The notes beneath the pieces are model-generated. The model was not told where the DNA came from. It did not search any database and saw only the letters and a program-made list of their open reading frames with translations. This document shows, piece by piece, positions 6,526 through 15,721 of a stretch of DNA of 44,188 nucleotides. The position numbers were made by a program, and so were the translations under genes. Position 1 is the first letter of the stretch. Each line of letters begins with the position of its first letter. The DNA lies in contig JAHAJA010000035.1 of the NCBI GenBank assembly GCA_018372435.1, positions 1-44,188 on the forward strand, read 5' to 3'. This DNA comes from Clostridiales bacterium (lineage in GTDB: Bacteria > Bacillota > Clostridia > Lachnospirales > Lachnospiraceae).

Positions 6526-8733
6526 ATGAACAAAGAAATGCAAGAAACAAAAAGTAAGAGTTTAGAAGAGATGGAGGTGGGAAACGAGGAAGAATGGAAG
6601 AAGGAAGAAGCACATCTATCAGGTTGTGAAGAAGTTATCCTATCGAATATTGATACGTTAATCGTTCAGGTCAAGCAGATGCAAGTGCAGACGAAGGAGA
6701 TGTATGATAATTATCGATCAGATAACCCGGAGCTTCACAATGAACTGGTTGTGGGAATGGATTTGCAATCGCAAGCCGAAAAGAGTTTACGAAAGAACTT
6801 ATTAGCGAAAGATAAGCCGTATTTTGGCAGAATTGATTACATGGAGCATGGAGAAGAGAAAGAATTTTCCTTATATATAGGTAAGAATGGAGTAATGAAA
6901 AGTCCATCTGAGCTTCTAATTGTTGACTGGAGAGCTCCGATTGCCAGTGTATATTATGATAGTGATATAGGAGAAAGTTCCTATCCATCACCATTAGGAG
7001 AGACAATCTATGTAGACTTAGGGTTGAAGAGAACCTTTGAGATTAGCAAGGGAGTCTTAAAGGATTTCTATGACGCTAATGTCATAGCCAATGATGAATT
7101 CCTCACCAAATACCTAGGTAAGAATAAAGAAGCTGTCTTAGGGGAAATTATCGCGACAATACAAAAGGAACAGAATGATATTATACGCGATACGCCTTGG
7201 CATAATATAGTTGTTCAAGGGGTTGCTGGTAGTGGAAAGACTACGGTAGCAATGCATAGAATCTCATATATTCTATATAACTTCAAAGAAAAATTCCATT
7301 CAGATGAGTTCTATATAATAGGAAGTAACAAGATGTTACTGAATTATATTACAGGAGTGTTACCAAACCTTGATGTCTATAATATTAATCAGTTAACAAT
7401 GCAAGAGTTTTTCTCTGGACTTATAGAAAAAGAAATGTCTAAGAAGAAGGGCTACAAGATGACAGATGCCTTCCAGAAATCACGTAGTAACAGTAACAAT
7501 GAAGTAGAAGCAGGTTACAAACGAGTTAAAGGATCCTTGCAGTTGCTAAAGGCACTGGAAATGTATCTAGAACAGTATATATTCGAACATATACCAATGA
7601 AAGAAATTGTGTATAAAGGAAAAACCTTGTATACCGCTGAGGAGATTAAACAATCTTTACAGACATTTAAGCAATACTCTTATCAAGAAAAGATTGATAT
7701 GATGAACAAGCGATTACTGACGAAGATTCGTAATATGAATGAGATGCTTGGAGAAGAGAAGGAAGTAATAAAACGCGAATGTAAACTATATAAGGATTAC
7801 TTTGGCAAGAAGAATGAGAAGATTGATCTCTATAGAGTATATAAGGATTTCTTAGAAGATTTATATGTTAATTACGATAAGTATGAGGCAGCAGGTATCA
7901 AACTTCCTAACAATACTGAGATTTTACAACGTTTGAAGGATACCTTTGAAGAGAAAGAGATTGATTTATATGACCTAGGCCTAATAGCGATAATCAAGAA
8001 GGCATTGAGAGACACCGTAGATTTTCAATATGTGAAACATATCGTAGTGGATGAGGCGCAGGACTTTGGTGTAATCGCTTATGGAATTCTAAAACGTCTC
8101 TTTCCGGATTGTACATTTACTATTATGGGGGATGTTTCACAGAATATTCATTATGATACGGGTATGAATGATTGGAAAGAGTTACGAGAGCAAGTGTTTA
8201 ATCCTGATAAGGATCTATTCTATACATTAGCTAAGAGTTATCGAAATACGGTTGAAATCTCCAATTATGCCAGTCAAGTATTAGCAAAATGTTCGTTTGA
8301 GACTTATGCAATTGATCCTGTCATTCGTCATGGACAACCAGTTATAGTTGAGAAATATCAGGATTTTGAGGAAAATATAGAAGCAACCGTTTCTTATATT
8401 AACAAGATTAAAGCAAGTGATTATGATACCATAGCCGTAATCTGTAGAACAGTTGAGGAAACAAAAACAGTATATGAGGCATTGAAGGATAAAACAGAAG
8501 TGGAACCTTGGAAAGAGGATATGGAAGAGCTTAAATTCACCAATGGCGTCATGGTGTTACCAATTCATATGACTAAGGGTTTGGAGTTCGATACGGTAAT
8601 TCTATGGAATCCAGATACAAAGAATTACGACTATACAGACGCTGAAGCCAAGCTATTATATGTTGCGATAACTCGTGCATTACATGAGTTGTATGTATTG
8701 TGTTACGGGGAGCTATCAAAACTACTAGTTTAA
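6526..8733 (+). CDS. helD: HelD-like UvrD/Rep superfamily 1 ATPase (RNA polymerase recycling factor)
   Basis: 735 residues, with AAAGGAG about 10 nt before the ATG. The N-terminus (about 1-60) is a charged coiled-coil segment. The Walker A motif GVAGSGKTT is at about residue 231, the Walker B-type DEAQDF at about 507, and the C-terminal motif VAITRALHELYVL at about 711. A long helical insertion (about 290-480) separates the two ATPase lobes. This arrangement, with a short N-terminal coiled coil and large insertions, is that of Firmicutes HelD, which binds RNA polymerase and releases it from stalled complexes, and not of PcrA/UvrD DNA-repair helicases. The Firmicutes HelD role comes from work in Bacillus subtilis; here it is inferred by architecture. 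No close partner genes are present. Confidence 0.85.
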   Translation: MNKEMQETKSKSLEEMEVGNEEEWKKEEAHLSGCEEVILSNIDTLIVQVKQMQVQTKEMYDNYRSDNPELHNELVVGMDLQSQAEKSLRKNLLAKDKPYFGRIDYMEHGEEKEFSLYIGKNGVMKSPSELLIVDWRAPIASVYYDSDIGESSYPSPLGETIYVDLGLKRTFEISKGVLKDFYDANVIANDEFLTKYLGKNKEAVLGEIIATIQKEQNDIIRDTPWHNIVVQGVAGSGKTTVAMHRISYILYNFKEKFHSDEFYIIGSNKMLLNYITGVLPNLDVYNINQLTMQEFFSGLIEKEMSKKKGYKMTDAFQKSRSNSNNEVEAGYKRVKGSLQLLKALEMYLEQYIFEHIPMKEIVYKGKTLYTAEEIKQSLQTFKQYSYQEKIDMMNKRLLTKIRNMNEMLGEEKEVIKRECKLYKDYFGKKNEKIDLYRVYKDFLEDLYVNYDKYEAAGIKLPNNTEILQRLKDTFEEKEIDLYDLGLIAIIKKALRDTVDFQYVKHIVVDEAQDFGVIAYGILKRLFPDCTFTIMGDVSQNIHYDTGMNDWKELREQVFNPDKDLFYTLAKSYRNTVEISNYASQVLAKCSFETYAIDPVIRHGQPVIVEKYQDFEENIEATVSYINKIKASDYDTIAVICRTVEETKTVYEALKDKTEVEPWKEDMEELKFTNGVMVLPIHMTKGLEFDTVILWNPDTKNYDYTDAEAKLLYVAITRALHELYVLCYGELSKLLV

Positions 8734-8857
8734 AATTATGTTTTTGTTACAATAATAATGTTCCATAGTAAATTCTTCTATATGCATAAAATTGTAGAAA
8801 TTTATACACGTATATAGTATTCTATATAAGAAAAATTATAGTAAGGAGAAGATAATT

Positions 8858-10261
8858 ATGAAGTTATTTAATTCAATATTATCATCTATGAATGATTTTT
8901 TGTATGAGAATATATTAATCGTGTTATTAGTAGGGGTTGGTATATTCTTTACAATTACTACAAAACTTGTTCAAATTAATATGATTCCTGAAGGATTTCG
9001 TACACTTTTAGAAAAGCAGGAAGACAATAAAGAAGGTGTGTCCTCTTTTCAAGCGCTAATGATATCTACAGCTTCAAGAGTTGGAACTGGTAATATAGCT
9101 GGTGTAGCTACTGCACTAGCGGCAGGTGGTGCGGGTTCTATCTTTTGGATGTGGTTATTAGCGATAATCGGAAGTGCTTCTGCATTTATAGAAAGTACAT
9201 TAGCACAGATTTATAAAGTAAAAGATGAGAAGGGGTATCGTGGTGGCCCGGCTTACTATATGCAAAAGGCTTTGGGTCAGAGATGGCTAGGTATCTTATT
9301 CGCTATCTTACTTATAATTTGTTTTGCTTATGGGTTTAATGCATTACAAGCATATAATATTAGTTCAGCATTTGAATATTATGGACAAACTGACAATGCA
9401 AAAGAAATTACTGCTATCGTTATAGGAATTGTATTGGCTGTGATTACTGCATTAACTATATTTGGTGGAATGCATCGTATCGGTATCATTACATCTTACT
9501 TAGTACCCATTATGGCAGGAATTTATATTCTTCTAGGTATTTATATTACCATTGCAAACCTAGATAAAATGCCTGAGATTTTTCGCACCATCTTTTCTGA
9601 AGCCTTTGATTTTAAAGCACTTTCAGGAGGGTTAGCAGGTACTTGTGTTATGCATGGTATCAAACGTGGTTTATTCTCCAATGAGGCTGGTATGGGCTCT
9701 GCACCGAATGCTGGTGCAGCAGCAGAGGTATCACACCCGGTAAAGCAAGGTTTAGTACAAATGATTTCCGTTTATATCGATACCTTAGTCATTTGTACTA
9801 CAACAGCTATGATGATTTTAGTTTTTGATGGATATGCAGATGGATTAACAGGAATTCCACTAGTACAAGAAGCATTAAGATCTGAAGTAGGTAGTTTAGG
9901 AATTCATTTTATTAATTTATCAATTTTCTTATTTGCATTTAGTTCTGTAATTGGCAACTACTCCTATGCAGAATCAAATCTTAAATTTATTAAAAATAAT
10001 AAGATAGTATTATTTATTTTCCGCTGTTCCTGTCTAGTTGCAATTTTATTTGGGGCAGTAGCAAGTTTTGATATGGTATGGAACTTAGCAGATGTGTCCA
10101 TGGGACTAATGGCAATTGTAAATATTATCGCAATCGTGTTGCTTTATAGAATTGCTATAAAAGCACTTAACGATTATAAAGAACAAAAAAGACAAGGAAA
10201 AGATCCCGTATTCTATGCAAAAAAACTTGGTATTAAAAAAACGGATTGTTGGGATGAGTAA
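8858..10261 (+). CDS. AGCS-family sodium:alanine/glycine symporter
   Basis: 467 residues, with AAGGAG before the ATG (7-8 nt spacing). It is highly hydrophobic with about ten membrane helices. Family signatures are clear: VGTGNIAGVATALAAGGAG near residues 78-97 and the long motif beginning KRGLFSNEAGMGSAPNA near residue 270. AGCS carriers take up alanine or glycine together with sodium. Which of the two is used cannot be read from sequence. It precedes the leucine T-box/leuS unit in the same direction. That unit has its own promoter, so they are probably separate transcripts. Confidence 0.93.
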   Translation: MKLFNSILSSMNDFLYENILIVLLVGVGIFFTITTKLVQINMIPEGFRTLLEKQEDNKEGVSSFQALMISTASRVGTGNIAGVATALAAGGAGSIFWMWLLAIIGSASAFIESTLAQIYKVKDEKGYRGGPAYYMQKALGQRWLGILFAILLIICFAYGFNALQAYNISSAFEYYGQTDNAKEITAIVIGIVLAVITALTIFGGMHRIGIITSYLVPIMAGIYILLGIYITIANLDKMPEIFRTIFSEAFDFKALSGGLAGTCVMHGIKRGLFSNEAGMGSAPNAGAAAEVSHPVKQGLVQMISVYIDTLVICTTTAMMILVFDGYADGLTGIPLVQEALRSEVGSLGIHFINLSIFLFAFSSVIGNYSYAESNLKFIKNNKIVLFIFRCSCLVAILFGAVASFDMVWNLADVSMGLMAIVNIIAIVLLYRIAIKALNDYKEQKRQGKDPVFYAKKLGIKKTDCWDE

Positions 10262-10289
10262 GATAACTTTAAAGAAAAAAGATTCGACC

Positions 10290-10319
10290 TTGACAAAATT
10301 CTATGAAATGTTATAGAAT
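10290..10319 (+). promoter_or_regulatory. Sigma-A promoter of the leuS T-box transcript
   Basis: TTGACA (10290-10295) is followed after 16-18 bp by TATAGAAT (10312-10319). Transcription would start near 10325, at the 5' side of the T-box leader. Confidence 0.7.
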
Positions 10320-10606
10320 GAGACTTAACATGAATATTGAACGAACAAAGATTAGGAGTATTAAGAGTTTTGGTGTTCTCAGAGAACTGTCGGTAGGTGC
10401 AAGACAGTAACATTCGGCTCCCAACTCGCCTAGGAGTTCCTTGATTGAACCATATGGTTAACGCATATAGTAGGTCAAGGCGGGAAATCCCGTTATAGAT
10501 ACATGAGTGCAGAACGTTATATAGATGTTCTGAACTAGAGTGGTACCACGAATGGACTATAAGCCTTTTCGTCTCTAGATATGGAGATGAAGGGGCTTTT
10601 TTTATT
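10320..10606 (+). promoter_or_regulatory. T-box leader, leucine specific, controlling leuS
   Basis: The conserved T-box AGAGTGGTACCACG is at 10537-10550; its TGGT (10541-10544) would pair with the ACCA end of uncharged tRNA. Stem I is recognisable by the GGTGCAAGACAG segment near 10395-10407. The specifier candidate is CTC (leucine codon) at 10418-10420, followed by the ACTC...GAGT helix. A terminator (10561-10603) is mutually exclusive with the antiterminator. When tRNA-Leu is uncharged it stabilises the antiterminator and leuS is transcribed. The specifier assignment is by alignment by eye. Confidence 0.92.
10561..10603 (+). terminator. T-box regulated terminator before leuS
   Basis: AAGCCTTTTCGTCTC pairs with GAGATGAAGGGGCTT (with G-U pairs) and is followed by a T7 run. 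It is the OFF structure of the leucine T-box. Confidence 0.88.
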
Positions 10607-10645
10607 TATTGGTGAGGGTGTCAAGAACCCACCCAAAAACTTGCC

Positions 10646-10698
10646 TTCGTCAATATGCACATTCACATACTTATCTATAAATCATGCAAATTGACGAA
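10646..10698 (+). repeat. 14-bp inverted repeat between the T-box terminator and leuS
   Basis: TTCGTCAATATGCA (10646-10659) and TGCAAATTGACGAA (10685-10698) are complementary except at one position, with a 25-nt spacer. It lies in the readthrough part of the leuS leader, about 100 nt before the start codon, and is not part of the T-box. It could be a second RNA hairpin or an operator. Confidence 0.6.
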
Positions 10699-10799
10699 TC
10701 AAAATATAAAACAATACACTCCACTATGGGATTCAATATTCAATTAATAAAGTACTAGGTAGAACAAAATATGTTCTATTTCAATAAGGAGGATATATC

Positions 10800-13214
10800 A
10801 TGTCAGTTACGTACAATCCAAAAACGATTGAGAAGAAATGGCAAGGCATCTGGGAAACAGAAAAAGCCTTTAGGGCGGGAGATGATTATTCAAAGCCAAA
10901 ATTCTATGCATTAGTTGAATTCCCTTATCCATCAGGACAAGGTCTTCATGTAGGTCATCCAAGACCATATACAGCACTTGATATCATTGCAAGAAAAAGA
11001 AGAATGCAAGGGTATAACGTATTATATCCAATGGGGTGGGATGCTTTTGGTCTTCCAACAGAAAACTATGCAATGCAAAATCACATTCATCCAAAAGAAG
11101 TAACGAAGAGAAATGTAGCTAATTTTAAAAGCCAGTTACAAAACCTTGGTTATTCTTTTGATTGGGATCGTGAAATCAATACAACGGATCCAAACTACTA
11201 CAAATGGACACAATGGATTTTCCTTAAATTATTCGAACAAGGGTTAGCTTACAAATCAGAGATGCCAATTAACTGGTGTACTTCTTGTAAGGTAGGTCTT
11301 GCAAATGAAGAAGTAGTAAATGGTAAATGTGAACGTTGTAATAGCGAAGTTGTTCATAAGGTTAAGAGCCAGTGGATGCTTAAAATCACAGAATATGCAG
11401 ACAAATTAATCAATGACCTAGATGAAGTTGATTATATTGATAGAGTTAAGGTATCACAAAAGAATTGGATTGGCCGTAGCGAAGGTGCAGAAGTTGACTT
11501 CAAATTAGCAGGAAGAGAAGATAGCTTACGTATCTACACAACTAGACCAGATACTTTATTCGGTGCAACTTACATGGTAATCTCACCAGAGCACCCTATG
11601 ATTGATAAATACAAAGAAGAAATCAAGAACTTTGATGCAATTGTAGAATACCGTGAATTAGCTGCGAAGAAATCTGATTTCGAAAGAACTGAGTTAGTAA
11701 AAGAAAAGACAGGTGTGTGTGTCGAAGGAATTACAGCAATTAATCCTGCAAATGGAAAAGAGATTCCAATCTGGATTTCTGATTATGTATTAATGACTTA
11801 CGGAACAGGTGCAATTATGGCAGTTCCAGCACATGATGAACGTGACTGGGAATTTGCTAAGAAATTCGACCTTTCAATTATCGAAGTAGTTGCTGGTGGA
11901 GATGTTCAGGAAGCAGCATTTACGGATACAGCTACAGGTAAATTAGTGAACTCTGATTTCTTAAATGGATTGGAAGTAAAAGATGCTAAAGTTAAGATGA
12001 TTGAATGGCTTGGCGAAAAAGGCATTGGCAAAAAGAAAGTAAACTTCAAATTAAGAGACTGGGTATTCTCACGTCAAAGATATTGGGGTGAACCAATTCC
12101 ACTTGTACACTGTGATTGTTGCGGATATGTTCCAATTCCAGAAAGTGAATTACCATTACAACTTCCTGAAGTAGAGACATATGAGCCAACAGATAATGGT
12201 GAATCACCACTTGCCCATATGACGGACTGGTTAAATACACCTTGTCCTAAGTGTGGAAAACCAGCGAAGAGAGAAACCGATACGATGCCTCAATGGGCTG
12301 GATCATCATGGTATTTCTTACGCTATATTGATCCTACGAATACAGAAGCTTTCGCAAGCAAAGAAGCACTTGACTATTGGATGCCAGTAGACTGGTACAA
12401 TGGTGGTATGGAGCATACAACACTTCACTTATTATACTCTAGATTCTGGCATAAGTTCTTATACGATCAAGGACTAGTAAGCACCAAAGAGCCTTATCAA
12501 AAGAGAACTTCTCATGGTATGATTCTTGGTGAGAACGGTGAGAAGATGTCTAAATCTCGTGGAAATGTTGTAAACCCAGATGACATCGTAAATGAATTCG
12601 GTGCGGATACACTTCGTACGTATGAGATGTTTATTGGTGCTTTTGAATTAAGTGCAGCATGGTCTCAGGAAGGTGTTAAAGGTTGTAGAAGATTCCTAGA
12701 TCGTATCTGGAAACTTCAAGATATGATTGTAGATGGAGAAGGATATTCGAAAGAATTAGAAACTAAGATGCATCAAACAATTAAGAAAGTAAGTGGGGAT
12801 TTTGAAAATCTTAAATTCAATACTGCAATTGCTGCAATGATGTCTCTTGTTAATGATTTCTACAAAGTAGGTAAGGTTACAAGAGGAGAGTTTAAGACCT
12901 TATTAATCTTAATGAATCCTGTAGCCTCTCATATGACAGAAGAACTTTGGGAAATGATGAATTACGGTGGAAGATTGTATCAAACAACTTGGCCAGAATG
13001 GGATGAAGAGAAAACAGTTGAATCTACAATTGAAATTGCAGTTCAAGTTAATGGTAAAGTAAAAGATACAATAACTGTAGAAAAAGAAGAAGAACAAGAT
13101 AGCGTTAAAGAAAAAGTATTCGCTTCTGATTCTGTTAAAGCAGCAGTAGAAGGAAAGAATATTGTGAAAGAAATCTACGTTAAAGGTAGAATCTATAATA
13201 TCGTTGTGAAATAA
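10800..13214 (+). CDS. leuS: Leucyl-tRNA synthetase
   Basis: 804 residues, full length for a bacterial LeuRS, with AAGGAGG 7 nt before the ATG. The class I signatures are HVGHP (about residues 51-55, in place of HIGH) and KMSKS (about 581-585). The editing (CP1) domain contains the TTRPDTLFGATYMVISPEHP region (about 238-258). Cys pairs near residues 161-178 (CTSCK, CERCN) and 437-486 look like zinc ribbons. It charges tRNA-Leu for translation. Expression is under the T-box leader just upstream and ends at a strong terminator. Confidence 0.98.
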   Translation: MSVTYNPKTIEKKWQGIWETEKAFRAGDDYSKPKFYALVEFPYPSGQGLHVGHPRPYTALDIIARKRRMQGYNVLYPMGWDAFGLPTENYAMQNHIHPKEVTKRNVANFKSQLQNLGYSFDWDREINTTDPNYYKWTQWIFLKLFEQGLAYKSEMPINWCTSCKVGLANEEVVNGKCERCNSEVVHKVKSQWMLKITEYADKLINDLDEVDYIDRVKVSQKNWIGRSEGAEVDFKLAGREDSLRIYTTRPDTLFGATYMVISPEHPMIDKYKEEIKNFDAIVEYRELAAKKSDFERTELVKEKTGVCVEGITAINPANGKEIPIWISDYVLMTYGTGAIMAVPAHDERDWEFAKKFDLSIIEVVAGGDVQEAAFTDTATGKLVNSDFLNGLEVKDAKVKMIEWLGEKGIGKKKVNFKLRDWVFSRQRYWGEPIPLVHCDCCGYVPIPESELPLQLPEVETYEPTDNGESPLAHMTDWLNTPCPKCGKPAKRETDTMPQWAGSSWYFLRYIDPTNTEAFASKEALDYWMPVDWYNGGMEHTTLHLLYSRFWHKFLYDQGLVSTKEPYQKRTSHGMILGENGEKMSKSRGNVVNPDDIVNEFGADTLRTYEMFIGAFELSAAWSQEGVKGCRRFLDRIWKLQDMIVDGEGYSKELETKMHQTIKKVSGDFENLKFNTAIAAMMSLVNDFYKVGKVTRGEFKTLLILMNPVASHMTEELWEMMNYGGRLYQTTWPEWDEEKTVESTIEIAVQVNGKVKDTITVEKEEEQDSVKEKVFASDSVKAAVEGKNIVKEIYVKGRIYNIVVK

Positions 13215-13230
13215 GAAATAAATTATAAAG

Positions 13231-13271
13231 AACCAAAAAGAACTTGGCTAAATGCCAAGTTCTTTTTGGTT
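13231..13271 (+). terminator. Terminator after leuS
   Basis: A perfect 18-bp stem (AACCAAAAAGAACTTGGC and complement) with a TAAAT loop lies 16 nt behind the stop codon. The stem itself contains the T-tract, so it could act in both directions. Confidence 0.88.
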
Positions 13272-13339
13272 TAAGAACATAATTAAATTTCCCGCGATAG
13301 AAAGGAGAGGAGCGAGGATTTATGTAACACATTCTTATT

Positions 13340-13609
13340 TTATTTCATCATCATACGTTTCATCATATCTAACTTCATCTTATCCTGCGGAGACATATCC
13401 TTACTAAGAACCTCAACAAGAAGTTCATTTTCTTCCTTTGTGAAACTTAGGTTTTGGGCTCTAAGCTTTGTATTAGCATTCATAATGAATGGTAAACTTT
13501 GGTCAAGGGGTTTACCTTCCGCTTCATTGGCAAGATCAACAAGAATAGCAAGCTTTCTTGGATCAATATGTTCCATAGCGGGATGATTAATCCAGGATAA
13601 ATCTTTCAT
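13340..13609 (-). CDS. Conserved hypothetical protein, 89 residues, partner of the Asn/Met-rich protein
   Basis: AAAGGAAT precedes the ATG by about 8 nt. The small, soluble, helical protein contains the pattern M-x-H-x-DPRKLAILVDLANEAEGK, a PFIMNANTKLRAQNLSFTKEE middle, and a Met/Lys-rich C-terminal helix ending KMKLDMMKRMMMK. Short proteins of this layout are widespread in Lachnospiraceae and related clostridia, always without assigned function (recollection). It lies 64 bp downstream of the Asn/Met-rich gene on the same strand, with no terminator between, so the two are probably co-transcribed and may work together. Confidence 0.78.
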   Translation of the reverse strand: MKDLSWINHPAMEHIDPRKLAILVDLANEAEGKPLDQSLPFIMNANTKLRAQNLSFTKEENELLVEVLSKDMSPQDKMKLDMMKRMMMK

Positions 13610-13673
13610 TTAATGGATTCCTTTCTTTTGGGGGATTTTGTTAGTCGATTGTGAATCTCGTTTCCATGTAAAA

Positions 13674-14912
13674 TTAAGCTAAATCAGGAGTAATATCTTC
13701 TGGTAAGGAATCTAGATATAAATTATTTTGATCTTCGTGCGCATTCATTAATTCCATAACATGTAGATTGTTCATTGTGGGAGGAGTCATAGAGTTACGA
13801 GTATTCATTCCACCACGATGCATGCTGTTTCTTGAATTATTAGCGGGAGCTGAAGTTCTGGATGAACTAGTAGAATTCATATTTCCCATAGAGTTTATGC
13901 CATTCCCATTATTAGAAGAACTCTTGTCGTTATTCACATTGTTCATACCATTCATAGCATTCATAGCATTCATAATATTCATAGCATTATTCATACTATT
14001 GTTCATACTAGTATTCGTATTACTATTAGAATTATTGTTCATGGCATTCATAATATTCAAAGCATTATTCATACCATTGTTCATACTATTATTCATATTA
14101 CTATTAGAATTATTGTTCATGGCATTCATAATATTCAAAGCATTATTCATACTACTATTCATATTAGTATTCGGGTTATTGTTCATACCGTTATTCATAG
14201 TATTCGCATTATTGTTCATAGCATTGTTATTCATACCATTAGTAGGATTCATATTATTCATAGCATTCATGGTACTCATAGTGCTCATCATGTTCGTGAT
14301 ATTATTAAAGCTATTACGTTGAACAGGTGTCATAAAGCTATCCAACATTTCCTTCATTAAAGGATTGTTAAGAATCGAATTCATATTGTTCATACCACTA
14401 TTTGCATTAGAGTTATTATGGTTACGTCCATTGCTTCTACCTAAGCTAGCTGCACTTAATGTAGAATCGTTTTCTTCGTTTGCCATGGTTGCAGCTACTG
14501 TTTGATATGTCTGATAGAAACGTCTAGCATGAAGAGTGTTGAGGAGCATATTGATAATATCAGCTTCTCGTTGATAGCATACATTTTTAATGCTTGATAA
14601 TAACCCTTCCATATCAAAGCCCTCTTTAGAATTCTCCATGCTACACGCAGAGAGTTCGGGTTCTGGATTTTGTATAGTCTGCATTAGTTCAGACACCTTA
14701 AGAATAACATTCATAGATTGTTGATTTGTACCACTTGCATATGGCATAGCGGCACGAATTAAATCTGCTTGATGGCTGAAACCTCTTGGTTGATTCTCCT
14801 CGCGATGGTTTTCATTCTGTATCGTTTGGCTGCTATTGTAATTTATAAAGGGGATTTCGTTCGTAATATTTTCGGTTGTAAGGTCTGGCATAGGGATTGT
14901 GTTTTCACTCAT
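13674..14912 (-). CDS. Asn/Met-rich low-complexity protein with conserved helical N-terminal domain
   Basis: 412 residues. The first ~35 residues are polar. About 40-140 form a conserved-looking helical domain (LIRAAMPYASGTNQQSMNVI, SELMQTIQ, GLLSSIKNVCYQREADIINM). About 150-375 are almost entirely Asn, Met, Ser, Ala and Gly in MNN/MNAMN repeats, including a 26-residue unit repeated at DNA level. A short acidic C-terminal tail ends in PEDITPDLA. The Asn-rich stretch is prion-like in composition. There is no signal peptide or membrane helix. The only AGGAGG nearby is about 45 nt upstream of the ATG at 14912, so the start is uncertain, although an in-frame stop lies shortly upstream. It is followed by the 89-residue gene. 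Function is unknown. Confidence 0.8.
   Translation of the reverse strand: MSENTIPMPDLTTENITNEIPFINYNSSQTIQNENHREENQPRGFSHQADLIRAAMPYASGTNQQSMNVILKVSELMQTIQNPEPELSACSMENSKEGFDMEGLLSSIKNVCYQREADIINMLLNTLHARRFYQTYQTVAATMANEENDSTLSAASLGRSNGRNHNNSNANSGMNNMNSILNNPLMKEMLDSFMTPVQRNSFNNITNMMSTMSTMNAMNNMNPTNGMNNNAMNNNANTMNNGMNNNPNTNMNSSMNNALNIMNAMNNNSNSNMNNSMNNGMNNALNIMNAMNNNSNSNTNTSMNNSMNNAMNIMNAMNAMNGMNNVNNDKSSSNNGNGINSMGNMNSTSSSRTSAPANNSRNSMHRGGMNTRNSMTPPTMNNLHVMELMNAHEDQNNLYLDSLPEDITPDLA
14023..14151. repeat. 78-bp near-tandem repeat inside the Asn/Met-rich gene
   Basis: The segment at 14023-14073 recurs at 14101-14151, that is with a 78-bp (26-codon) period. Related shorter units continue on both sides up to about 14280. 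Multiples of three keep the reading frame, so the repeat number could change by slippage or recombination without destroying the protein. Confidence 0.85.
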
Positions 14913-15046
14913 ATTAGAAAAGACAAATATTTATTATAAGAATATCTGTCCTGCCTCCTTATATTAGTCTATTAGTAATATATATGAAAGTCTGGGAGAT
15001 TTATTCTTGCCTTTTTAGGGACAATTTATCAAGATGAGCTGATATA

Positions 15047-15095
15047 GAAAAAGACAATTATAGAACTCAATAGCTGTTTGAGTTTATAATTGTCT
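15047..15095 (-). terminator. Terminator after luxS
   Basis: AGACAATTATA-AACTCAA and its complement form an almost perfect 18-bp stem (one bulge). On the minus strand it is followed by TTTTTC. It lies 23 nt behind the luxS stop. Confidence 0.85.
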
Positions 15096-15117
15096 ATCGT
15101 ATATTAAGAAGCATATT

Positions 15118-15597
15118 CTAGTTTGGATATATTAGATTTTCTTCTTTAATTTGATATAAAACATTAGTTAAATAACGGTTTGCTAGATATTTTGCCATAT
15201 CTAGATTTTGGTCTAGGTAGTTTCCGCAATTAATAGCAGCAGCACCTGGAATTTCACCTTCAAAATCACGAATGAATTCGAACATCTCTGTAATTAATGG
15301 AACAATATCTTTTGATTCGTAATCACCAGCTAATAAAAGGTAACAACCTGTTCTACAACCCATTGGTCCAAAGTAAATAACTTTGTTTGCATAATCAGCG
15401 TGATTACGTAAGAAAGTAGCCGCTAGATGTTCGATTGTATGAAGTTCTGCATTGTTCATAACAGGTTCATAGTTTGGTCTAGTCATACGTAAATCAAATG
15501 TAGTAATAACTGAATCACCAAAAGTATCTTTTCTTGATACATAGATACCTGGTAGAAGTCTTAAGTGGTCTATTGTAAAGCTTGCAATTGGTTTCAT
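15118..15597 (-). CDS. luxS: S-ribosylhomocysteine lyase (autoinducer-2 synthesis)
   Basis: 159 residues, usual family length, with AGGGGAT before the ATG. The metal-binding HTIEH motif is at about residues 53-57, the catalytic Cys in GPMGCRTGC at about 83, and the third metal ligand Cys in AAINCGNYLDQNL at about 124. LuxS cleaves S-ribosylhomocysteine to homocysteine and DPD, the precursor of AI-2, in the activated methyl cycle. It stands alone. A -10 like TATAAT is seen on the minus strand about 90 nt upstream. Confidence 0.98.
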   Translation of the reverse strand: MKPIASFTIDHLRLLPGIYVSRKDTFGDSVITTFDLRMTRPNYEPVMNNAELHTIEHLAATFLRNHADYANKVIYFGPMGCRTGCYLLLAGDYESKDIVPLITEMFEFIRDFEGEIPGAAAINCGNYLDQNLDMAKYLANRYLTNVLYQIKEENLIYPN

Positions 15598-15721
15598 TAG
15601 AATCCCCTTTTCATGTATAGTTTTGTTGATAAATATATAGCGCTAGTATAATCCCTAGAGCAACTTTGATGCTTCTAATATGCTATATTATAACATACAC
15701 ACAAGAGGATAGGCAAGATGT

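Noticed and set aside
13768..14322. 184-codon plus-strand frame with a highly hydrophobic product
   Set aside because: It is the antisense of the Asn/Met codon repeats (AAT/ATG read backwards give Ile/Phe/Leu/His-type codons). No ribosome site and no promoter.
15598..15721. SAM-type riboswitch before luxS
   Set aside because: The 120-nt leader shows only a 7-bp inverted repeat (ATATAGC/GCTATAT) and none of the conserved SAM riboswitch elements.
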